Positions 5,793 to 11,479 of a DNA stretch of 11,479 bases are shown here, piece after piece. Below the pieces are notes generated by a model. That model did not search any database. It was not told where the DNA came from and saw only the letters and a list, made by a program, of their open reading frames with translations. The position numbers and the translations under genes were made by a program. This stretch comes from Desulfobacteraceae bacterium (lineage in GTDB: Bacteria; Desulfobacterota; Desulfobacteria; Desulfobacterales; Desulfosarcinaceae), in NCBI GenBank assembly GCA_027031325.1, contig JALVRI010000437.1, positions 1-11,479 on the forward strand, given 5' to 3'. Position 1 is the stretch's first letter; every line of letters begins with the position of its first letter.

Positions 5793-7019
5793 ATGTTTAA
5801 CGTCAAGGAACTGAAAAAATCGATACTGGTTTCGTTGTGGTTCATGTTTTTGACCTTTCCCATCATGGTGATCAAGGTCAACACGATTTACGGCAAGGTA
5901 GAATGGCGCTGGTACCGGATGGCCTTGGTGGGGGTGGGCTCTTTTTTCCTCTCTTTTGTCTGGCGCGCCCTGTTGCGCAGAAAAGAGATGGGCCTGAAGA
6001 AGGCCGAAGAAGGCCAGGAGGTTAAGGTTCCACTTACCCGCAAGCTGATCAGCGACAAGCGTTTCAACCGCCCGGCTCTGGTTGTCGTCTGCCTGTTCGC
6101 CCTGTTATTTCCACTCGTTTTTTCCCTTTACCAGGTCAATATCATGACCACGGCCCTGATTTACGTGGTGGTGGGCCTGGGTCTGAATATCGTCGTGGGC
6201 CTGGCCGGCCTGCTGGACCTGGGATACGTGGCCTTCTACGCTGTCGGCGCCTATAGTTATGCCCTGCTCAATTACCATTTCGGGCTTGGTTTCTGGACCG
6301 TTCTGCCCATCGGCGCCGGCCTGGCCATGCTTTTCGGCATTCTGCTGGGTTTCCCGGTCCTGCGCCTGCGGGGGGACTACCTGGCCATCGTCACCCTGGG
6401 CTTTGGCGAGATAATCCGTATCATCCTGGAAAACTGGAACGAGTTTTCCTTCGGACCTTCGGGCATAGCCAATATTCCGCGGCCTGGTTTTTTCGGTATC
6501 CAGATGAACCTTCACCAGGTTCATATCTATATTTACTATCTGATGATCGGGATGACCGTTTTTACCATCTTCGTGGTGAGGCGCCTGCAGGATTCGCGGA
6601 TCGGCCGGGCCTGGATGGCGCTTCGTGAAGACGAAGTTGCCTGCCAGGCCATGGGCATCGACAAGACCAAGACCAAGCTCAGCGCCTTTGCCCTGGGGGC
6701 GACCTGGGCCGGCATGGGCGGAGTGGTGTTTGCCGCCAAGACGACCTTTATCAACCCGGCCAGTTTTACCATCTGGGAGTCGATCATCATCCTGTGCATC
6801 GTGGTCCTGGGTGGTATGGGTTCAATCGTCGGGGTGATTTGCGGGGCCCTGGTCCTGATCCTGCTGCCCGAGTACCTGCGGGCCTTTTCCGAGTACCGGA
6901 TGCTGATGTTCGGGGCCGCCCTGATCATCATGATGGTTTTCAGGCCGGGAGGAATAATATCCGACGTTCGCAAGGTTTATCATTTCGAGGGACTCAAAGA
7001 AGAAAGCAAGGACCTGTAG
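5793..7019 (+). CDS. livM: Branched-chain amino acid ABC transporter permease LivM
   Basis: A 408-residue inner-membrane permease. The core (about 95-395) carries the LivM blocks GLNIVVGLAGLLDLGYVAFY (about 130-149), FPVLRLRGDYLAIVTLGFGE (about 187-206) and, near the C-terminus, VVLGGMGSIVGVICGA. The first 90 or so residues add two further membrane segments (about 11-28 and 42-58) and a charged linker, resembling the N-terminal extension also seen in E. coli LivM. The ATG has GGAAG a few bases upstream. It forms the heterodimeric channel with LivH and is separated from livG by only 3 bp. Confidence 0.95.
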   Translation: MFNVKELKKSILVSLWFMFLTFPIMVIKVNTIYGKVEWRWYRMALVGVGSFFLSFVWRALLRRKEMGLKKAEEGQEVKVPLTRKLISDKRFNRPALVVVCLFALLFPLVFSLYQVNIMTTALIYVVVGLGLNIVVGLAGLLDLGYVAFYAVGAYSYALLNYHFGLGFWTVLPIGAGLAMLFGILLGFPVLRLRGDYLAIVTLGFGEIIRIILENWNEFSFGPSGIANIPRPGFFGIQMNLHQVHIYIYYLMIGMTVFTIFVVRRLQDSRIGRAWMALREDEVACQAMGIDKTKTKLSAFALGATWAGMGGVVFAAKTTFINPASFTIWESIIILCIVVLGGMGSIVGVICGALVLILLPEYLRAFSEYRMLMFGAALIIMMVFRPGGIISDVRKVYHFEGLKEESKDL

Positions 7020-7022
7020 CAT

Positions 7023-7811
7023 ATGTCACCTGCGCTTGAAGTCAGCAACCTTACCATGGATTTCGGCGGCTTGCGCGCCCTGGACAGCATCGACCTGACC
7101 GTGAACCATGGTGAAATAGTCGCTCTGATAGGTCCCAACGGGGCCGGCAAAACCACTTTTTTCAACTGTATTACCGGCATTTACAATCCTACCGCCGGCG
7201 ATATGCGCCTGGTCTCACCCGAGGGCAAGGCCGTGCGGATAAACGGCCTCAAGCCTAACCAGGTGACGGAAAACGGTATGGCCAGGACCTTCCAGAATAT
7301 CCGTCTTTTTCAGAACATGACCGTGCTCGAGAACGTCATGATCGGCCGCCATTGCCGCCTGCGGGCCGGAATACCCGGGGCCGTATTCAGGCCGCCCCGG
7401 GTGCGCAAAGAGGAATCCCGGCTGATCGAGGACAGCTACCGGATGTTGCAAAAGGTGGGACTGGAAAAGTATGTCAACGAGTTTGCCAAGAACCTGCCCT
7501 ACGGGGCCCAAAGGCGGCTTGAGATCGCCCGTGCCATGGCCACCGAGCCTTTCATATTGCTGCTTGACGAGCCGGCCGCCGGCATGAACACCCAGGAAAC
7601 CAAGGAGCTGGACGAACTGATCCTCAGGATCAGGAACGAGGAAGGGATCTGCATTCTGCTGATCGAACACGACATGAAGCTGGTGATGAGCCTTTCGGAC
7701 AGGATTTACGTCGTCGATTACGGGCGTAAGATAGCCGAAGGGACACCCGGGCAGATCAAGAACGATCCCGCCGTGATCAAAGCCTACCTCGGAGAAGACA
7801 TCGATGCTTGA
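7023..7811 (+). CDS. livG: Branched-chain amino acid ABC transporter ATP-binding protein LivG
   Basis: A 262-residue cytoplasmic ATPase with all motifs intact: Walker A GPNGAGKTT (residues 37-45), Q-loop Gln91 in ARTFQNIRLF, the LivG-type signature LPYGAQRRLEIARAM (about 158-172), Walker B FILLLDEP (177-184) with catalytic Glu183, and H-loop His216 in LLIEHDMKLV. The atypical YGAQ in place of SGGQ is normal for LivG. The ATG at 7023 sits 3 bp after the livM stop with AAGGAC upstream. Its last 8 bases overlap the start of livF, so translation of the two is probably coupled. Confidence 0.96.
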   Translation: MSPALEVSNLTMDFGGLRALDSIDLTVNHGEIVALIGPNGAGKTTFFNCITGIYNPTAGDMRLVSPEGKAVRINGLKPNQVTENGMARTFQNIRLFQNMTVLENVMIGRHCRLRAGIPGAVFRPPRVRKEESRLIEDSYRMLQKVGLEKYVNEFAKNLPYGAQRRLEIARAMATEPFILLLDEPAAGMNTQETKELDELILRIRNEEGICILLIEHDMKLVMSLSDRIYVVDYGRKIAEGTPGQIKNDPAVIKAYLGEDIDA

Positions 7812-8511
7812 AATGAAGAATGTACAGACCTTTTACGGAAACATCCAGGCCCTCAAAGGCATCAGTCTCCGGATTGCCGAAGGCGAAATTGTGACCCTTA
7901 TCGGGGCCAACGGAGCCGGGAAGACCACGACCCTGATGTCGGTTTGCGGTATCGTGCCGCCCCGGGCCGGTGAAATATTTTTCGAAGGCCGGCCGATTCA
8001 TCACATGGCGGCCAATAAAATAGTCTCTCTGGGAATATGCCAGGTGCCTGAGGGAAGGCGAATTTTCCCTTACCTTACTGTTCTGGAAAACCTGGACATG
8101 GGAGCTTTCCTGCGCAATGACAAGGCCGAAATCAAGCGCGACCTGGATTACGTCTTTTCCCTCTTTCCGATTCTTGCCGAACGCCGCAACCAGGCGGGCG
8201 GAACCCTTTCCGGCGGCGAGCAGCAGATGCTGGCCATTTCAAGGGCCCTGATGGCCCGGCCGCGGCTGCTTTTGCTCGATGAACCCTCCCTCGGCCTGGC
8301 CCCCTTGGTGGTCAAGCAGATCTTCGAGATCATCCGCAAAGTAAACAGCGAGCAGAAAACCACCATTTTCCTGGTGGAGCAGAACGCCAACCTCGCCCTC
8401 AAGGTGGCCCACCGGGGATACGTCATGGAAAACGGGCAGATAACCATGACCGATACGGCGGCCAGCCTGATGGCCAACGAGCAGGTGCGCAAGGCTTACC
8501 TGGGAATTTGA
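7804..8511 (+). CDS. livF: Branched-chain amino acid ABC transporter ATP-binding protein LivF
   Basis: A 235-residue ATPase that pairs with LivG. Motifs: Walker A GANGAGKTT (34-42), Q-loop Gln80 in CQVPEGRRIFP, signature LSGGEQQ (135-141), Walker B RLLLLDEP (154-161) with catalytic Glu160. The H-loop position is Gln in LVEQNANLAL, which is the family norm for LivF rather than a defect. It is the last gene of the operon and overlaps livG by 8 bp (ATGCTTGA). It ends 10 bp before the end of the convergent pncB gene, leaving no room for a separate terminator. Confidence 0.96.
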   Translation: MLEMKNVQTFYGNIQALKGISLRIAEGEIVTLIGANGAGKTTTLMSVCGIVPPRAGEIFFEGRPIHHMAANKIVSLGICQVPEGRRIFPYLTVLENLDMGAFLRNDKAEIKRDLDYVFSLFPILAERRNQAGGTLSGGEQQMLAISRALMARPRLLLLDEPSLGLAPLVVKQIFEIIRKVNSEQKTTIFLVEQNANLALKVAHRGYVMENGQITMTDTAASLMANEQVRKAYLGI

Positions 8512-8521
8512 TCCCGGATGA

Positions 8522-9862
8522 CTATTGCGGGCCTGTGCCTGCCTGAAGTTTCGCAAGCCCGGGGCTGATGGAGACCGGAAAGTCGTCGGCCCCGTCCAGC
8601 CGCTTGTAACGCCTGTCAAGCAACTCAAATTCAGCCCTGAATCTGCGGCGTATCGTGTCCAGATCGGTGGAGGCGGCGATGATTCGGCCTTCCCGCATAA
8701 CAGGTTCGAGCAGGCCGTACGCACCGGAAGGGGCCTGCTCGGAAGCCAGGGCGATCACGTCTTCCAGCCAGTCTCCATTTTTATCCCGGCGCCGGTAAAC
8801 CTGCTTCGATCCTGCCAGGGTGGCTTTGGCCGGGCTCAGCTTGCGCACATCCCGGTCGCCATAGCGCACCAGCTTGTAGACCATGTCGAAATAGGGCGCG
8901 TCGGCGGAAACACCCAACTTGGTGCCGACTCCGAAGGCGTCGATGGCGGCTTGGCTGTTGAGCAGGGCCTCGATCTTGTACTCGTCAAAGCCGCTGCTGG
9001 CAAAGATTTTCACCCCCTGCAGGCCGGCCGCATCAAGCATGCCGCGTACCTGGCGGCTGAGACCGGCCATATCGCCGCTGTCGAGCCGGACACCGTTCAG
9101 CTTTTTGCCAGCGGCCTGCATTTCGCGGGCAACGGTGATGGCGTTGCGGGCCCCCTCGATGGTGTCGTAGGTGTCGATCAGTAAGACCGTGTTTTGGGGG
9201 AAAGCTTTGGCATAAGCCCGGAAGGCATCGATTTCGTTTTCGAAGGCCAGGACGTAAGAATGGGCCATGGTGCCGGAGACAGGGATGCCCAGCAGTTTGC
9301 CCGCCAGTACATTGCTGGTGGCATCGAAGCCTGCAAGGTACGAACTGCGGGCCACGGTCATGCCGGCACTTGTCCCCTGGGTCCGGCGCAAGGCAAAGTC
9401 GACTAGGGTTTTTCCCCGGGCGGCATAGACGCAGCGGGCCGCCTTGGTGGCGATGAGGGTTGCCGTTCCGACAGCGTTGATGAGATAAGTTTCCAGCAAC
9501 TGGGCCTGAATTATGGGGGCCCTCAACTCCAGGATGGGCTCGTCGGCAAAAAAAATGGTCCCCTCGGCCATGGCCCGCAGCTGGCCGCTGAACTTCAATT
9601 TTCCAAGGTAATTTATAAATTCAGGTCTGAAAAGGCTCAACCGGCGCAGGTAGTCCAGGTCGCTTGCGGAAAAACTCCAGCGGCTGAGATGATCCAGGAC
9701 CTGCTCCAGGCCGGCGGCGACGAAATAGGAGCGCTTGCGGTTGGGCCGGATATAGAGTGAAAAGGTGGCTTCTTCTTCCAGGCCCTCGGCGAAATAGGAC
9801 GCCGCCATGGTAAGCTCGTAGAGGTCGGTGAAAAGGGGACCTGGATATTGTTCCGGATTCAT
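8522..9862 (-). CDS. pncB: Nicotinate phosphoribosyltransferase
   Basis: A 446-residue cytoplasmic enzyme converting nicotinate and PRPP to nicotinate mononucleotide in NAD salvage (Preiss-Handler pathway). Recognisable blocks are FTDLYELTMAASYF near the N-terminus (11-24), FALRRTQG (156-163), SGTMAHSYVLAFENE (196-210) with His201, the expected phosphorylated histidine, LLIDTYDT (227-234) and VRLDSGD (258-264), which binds the phosphoribosyl end. Length is usual for the family. The ATG overlaps the pncA stop as ATGA, so the two are probably translationally coupled, and substrate would pass from PncA to PncB. It converges with livF across 10 bp. Confidence 0.95.
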   Translation of the reverse strand: MNPEQYPGPLFTDLYELTMAASYFAEGLEEEATFSLYIRPNRKRSYFVAAGLEQVLDHLSRWSFSASDLDYLRRLSLFRPEFINYLGKLKFSGQLRAMAEGTIFFADEPILELRAPIIQAQLLETYLINAVGTATLIATKAARCVYAARGKTLVDFALRRTQGTSAGMTVARSSYLAGFDATSNVLAGKLLGIPVSGTMAHSYVLAFENEIDAFRAYAKAFPQNTVLLIDTYDTIEGARNAITVAREMQAAGKKLNGVRLDSGDMAGLSRQVRGMLDAAGLQGVKIFASSGFDEYKIEALLNSQAAIDAFGVGTKLGVSADAPYFDMVYKLVRYGDRDVRKLSPAKATLAGSKQVYRRRDKNGDWLEDVIALASEQAPSGAYGLLEPVMREGRIIAASTDLDTIRRRFRAEFELLDRRYKRLDGADDFPVSISPGLAKLQAGTGPQ

Positions 9863-10380
9863 TGGATTTGTGCTCCGTATAGCTGCTGCATCCGTTTTAG
9901 TGCAAATTGGTGAAACTCCTGGTCGAAGTCGGCCACACCCTGGCCCGGTACCACGATTCGGTAGTCACGGTTTGCCAGGCCGCCCACGGTGTCCATTACG
10001 CAGATCGAGGTACACACCCCGACCACTTCCACCAGTTCCGGGCCTAGTTTGCGGAGTATTTCGGCCAGGTTGGTATTGAAAAATCCGCTGTAGCGCGTTT
10101 TGGCGATAACTGTTTCGCCGGGCTCCGGTGTCAGCTCGTCGATGATCCGGGCGCCCCAGCTGCCGGCAACGCAGTGGCGGGGGAATTTGTCGAATTCAGG
10201 GTCGTCGGGTTGATGGGAATCTTGGAGGAAGATTACCGACTGACCGGTTTGGCGATAGTGTTTCAGGCGCCTGGCAATAAAAGGAACGATCGCCTCGGCC
10301 GCAGGCCCGCAGTACAAGGCTCCTTCAGGACGGATGAAGTCGTTGAGCATGTCTATGATGATCAGGGCATTCTTGGACAT
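9859..10380 (-). CDS. pncA: Nicotinamidase (isochorismatase-like cysteine hydrolase)
   Basis: A 173-residue isochorismatase-fold enzyme. The expected catalytic triad is present: Asp10 (ALIIIDMLNDF), Lys94 (VIAKTRYSGF) and Cys127 (VCTSICVMDT). Candidate metal ligands are Asp54 and His56 (QDSHQPDD) and His69 (PRHC), the arrangement seen in nicotinamidases. The immediate downstream overlap with nicotinate phosphoribosyltransferase makes deamidation of nicotinamide to nicotinate by far the most likely reaction. AAGGAG lies 9 bases before the ATG. Other isochorismatase-family activities cannot be excluded by motif alone, but the neighbour decides the call. Confidence 0.9.
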   Translation of the reverse strand: MSKNALIIIDMLNDFIRPEGALYCGPAAEAIVPFIARRLKHYRQTGQSVIFLQDSHQPDDPEFDKFPRHCVAGSWGARIIDELTPEPGETVIAKTRYSGFFNTNLAEILRKLGPELVEVVGVCTSICVMDTVGGLANRDYRIVVPGQGVADFDQEFHQFALKRMQQLYGAQIQ

Positions 10381-10492
10381 GGTTGTTTACTCCTTCGGCG
10401 CAGCCTGTTAAAAGATGCCGGCGCACAAGTCGGCTTTGGGTGTTTTGGGACGCGGACACCGGCAACCCGGCCCTTGAAGCTGATCCGGGACC

Positions 10493-10714
10493 TTACTTGG
10501 GGCCGGGCCAGAGAGCCTGATCTTTTTCTTCCACCAGGTAACAAAAACGCCGCCAGGTAAATTGTTTCCCGGAAAAGGGGCAACGGAGGGTGACGGTTTT
10601 ATCATCCACCGCCACAACTTCCCAGTCTCCCTTGCGGGGTCCGGCCTTGATATTGATTTTCTGGCCGACGGCAAATGGATATGGTTCGAAGAAAGTGACC
10701 CTTTGAGCGGACAT
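10493..10714 (-). CDS. Conserved-looking small protein of unknown function (SH3/KOW-like)
   Basis: A 73-residue soluble protein with no signal peptide or membrane segment. A very good Shine-Dalgarno, AAAGGAGG, sits 6 bases before the ATG, which makes it a real gene despite its size. After a short N-terminus it reads FAVGQKINIKAGPRKGDWEV, then alternating strands and CPFSGKQFTWRRFCYLVEE. The GPRKGDWEVVAVD segment resembles a KOW/SH3-like small beta-barrel, and the aromatic C-terminal half with two cysteines could help it bind nucleic acid or a protein. I do not recognise a named family. It lies 112 bp upstream of pncA on the same strand and may share its transcript, but a link to NAD salvage is not shown. 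Confidence 0.75.
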   Translation of the reverse strand: MSAQRVTFFEPYPFAVGQKINIKAGPRKGDWEVVAVDDKTVTLRCPFSGKQFTWRRFCYLVEEKDQALWPGPK

Positions 10715-10859
10715 GGCAAGCCTCCTTTGCCGGGTTTAATTGCTTTTCAACAAATATAATACAGGATGGCGAAATAAACCAGTGCCCGGGACGATGGCGG
10801 CAGCTGAGGTGGGGCCATTTCGAAGACCGGGCCGCGGGCCATCGCTCCAAGGGCAAATA

Positions 10860-10900
10860 ACGGATTTTGCAGCTCGTGGGCATTTGAAGTGCATAATCCG
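10860..10900 (-). repeat. Imperfect hairpin just after the dehydratase stop
   Basis: On the minus strand CGGATTATGCA (10890-10900) can pair with TGCAAAATCCG (10861-10871) with one A-A mismatch and an 18-nt loop, and TTATTT follows. It starts 7 bases past the stop codon, so it could act as a weak terminator for that gene. The right half is also part of the 23-bp repeat at 10880-10902, so it may instead be a dispersed palindromic repeat. Confidence 0.45.
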
Positions 10901-10902
10901 GG
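10880..10902 (+). repeat. 23-bp dispersed repeat, copy 2
   Basis: Matches 2799-2821 at 22 of 23 positions in the same orientation, about 8.1 kb away. It lies 5 bp beyond the 3' end of the proline-racemase-family gene. The flanks of the two copies are not alike beyond the repeat. Confidence 0.6.
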
Positions 10903-10907
10903 GGGAT

Positions 10908-11479
10908 TTAGCGCAGGATGAATCCCCTTGCCAGCGGATCTGCCGGGTCGACAACGAATCGATGGACTCCGGTTATATGGGCCGAGCCCTCGATTTCAGG
11001 AATAACCGCCGGGTACCGGCCGCAGGAGCCGGTGGCGGTTATTTTTCCGCTGAAGCGGGTTCCGATTATACTTTCGATGACAATCTGTTGCCCCACTTCA
11101 AGCTCGCCGCGGCGATGAAGAATCGCCAGCCGGGCGCTTACCCCGGTGCCGGTTGGGCTGCGATCCACTTCGCCCTCGGCGAAGATACAGACATGCCGGC
11201 TGTGAACGCCGGGTTGGCCGGGGCTTGCGGTAAAGATGGTGCCGTAGAGAAAACCCAGCTCCGGTTCAAGGGGATGGTCGATGGAAGTCTTTTCCATTAT
11301 GGCGCGCTTGATGGCCATACCATGGCGGATAAGATCGCTGAAGCCCGCCGGGCTGGTATCAAGATCGAGGCTGTCGGCATCCACGAAGGCATAGAAAGCC
11401 CCTCCGAAGGCCAGGTCATAATTCACCCTTCCCAGACCGGGTACATCGATGGACTGGTCGAGGGCCGGGGCAAAAGATG
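10908..11479 (-). CDS. Proline racemase family, probable trans-3-hydroxy-L-proline dehydratase, 5' partial
   Basis: The C-terminal 190 residues of a proline-racemase-family protein; the frame stays open to the window edge, so the internal GTG at 11426 is not the start. Family blocks are VPGLGRVNYDLAFGGAFYAF just inside the edge, HSRHVCIFAEGEVDRSP, and the C-terminal HRFVVDPADPLARGFILR. In proline racemases and 4-hydroxyproline epimerases the second catalytic residue is Cys in DRSPCGTG. Here it is Thr (DRSPTGTG, 11142-11165; Thr codon 11151-11153), which is characteristic of trans-3-hydroxy-L-proline dehydratases that make pyrroline-2-carboxylate for reduction to proline. The first catalytic Cys lies outside the window, so the call rests on this substitution. 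It lies 193 bp upstream of the small gene, on the same strand. Confidence 0.85.
   Translation of the reverse strand, partial: SFAPALDQSIDVPGLGRVNYDLAFGGAFYAFVDADSLDLDTSPAGFSDLIRHGMAIKRAIMEKTSIDHPLEPELGFLYGTIFTASPGQPGVHSRHVCIFAEGEVDRSPTGTGVSARLAILHRRGELEVGQQIVIESIIGTRFSGKITATGSCGRYPAVIPEIEGSAHITGVHRFVVDPADPLARGFILR

Larger units (their letters stand above)
10715..10907. other. Intergenic region between the dehydratase and the small gene
   Basis: A 193-bp stretch with no gene I can support. It holds the second copy of the 23-bp repeat and its inverted partner at the dehydratase end, and an AT-rich segment at about 10741-10765 next to the small gene. On the minus strand that segment contains TATTAT (10756-10761), a possible -10 box, without a good -35. 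Short frames through it look like shadows. Confidence 0.4.

Noticed and set aside
7023..8511. The non-standard YGAQ signature in LivG and Gln at the LivF H-loop as signs of inactivity
   Set aside because: Both are usual for these two families, unlike the losses in the ATPase at the start of the window.
8525..9184. A 219-codon plus-strand frame after livF
   Set aside because: It is antisense to pncB, whose motifs are complete; the frame is a coding-bias shadow.
10174..10560. A 128-codon plus-strand frame opposite pncA and the following gap
   Set aside because: It overlaps well-supported minus-strand genes and shows no domain or ribosome-binding site.
10736..10954. Two overlapping minus-strand frames through the intergenic region (10736-10954 and 10602-10883)
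   Set aside because: They overlap the end of the dehydratase gene or the small gene in other frames, have no ribosome-binding site and run through the repeat; unlikely to be coding.

Overview
The window reads as part of a bacterial chromosome from a Gram-negative, free-living organism. Protein style (an MlaD-type lipid-transport gene, an XRE-cupin regulator ahead of a complete Liv transporter, frequent GGCC-rich codons) suggests a Desulfobacterota / deltaproteobacterial genome. That placement is inference from sequence flavour, not from a search. No rRNA, tRNA, CRISPR array, transposase or phage gene is visible.

Layout. (1) Positions 1-1483, plus strand: the 3' end of an MlaF-like ABC ATPase whose signature and catalytic residues are degenerate, followed by an MCE/MlaD-type membrane-anchored protein. 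This looks like the end of a phospholipid-trafficking operon. (2) 1486-2331, minus strand: NAD kinase, convergent with the MlaD gene across only 2 bp. (3) 2332-2839: a divergent control region of about 500 bp. It has a candidate promoter for each direction, an AT-rich palindrome, and an unusually structured and repeat-bearing leader in front of the regulator gene. (4) 2840-3466: XRE-family regulator with a C-terminal cupin domain. (5) 3585-8511: a five-gene branched-chain/hydrophobic amino acid ABC transporter in the order substrate-binding protein, LivH, LivM, LivG, LivF. It has its own promoter, plus a terminator-like hairpin and a second strong hairpin between the binding protein and the permease. 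(6) 8522-10380, minus strand: nicotinate phosphoribosyltransferase and nicotinamidase, overlapping by 4 bp, forming a nicotinamide-to-NaMN salvage pair. (7) 10493-10714, minus strand: a 73-residue protein of unknown function with a strong Shine-Dalgarno sequence. (8) 10908-11479, minus strand: C-terminal part of a proline-racemase-family enzyme in which the second catalytic Cys is Thr, as in trans-3-hydroxy-L-proline dehydratases; it runs off the window.

How it fits together. The regulator probably senses a small carboxylate or amino-acid ligand through its cupin and controls itself and/or the adjacent liv operon. NadK plus PncA/PncB give two separate NAD(P)-related loci flanking the transporter. 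The transporter and the hydroxyproline-type dehydratase both point to amino-acid scavenging.

I do not see a clear new multi-gene system here. The least explained parts are the non-coding ones. A 23-bp near-identical sequence occurs both in the regulator leader and next to the dehydratase stop codon, each time associated with inverted copies, which suggests a dispersed repeat or a shared regulatory element. The degenerate ABC ATPase and the stacked hairpins inside the liv operon also deserve attention.
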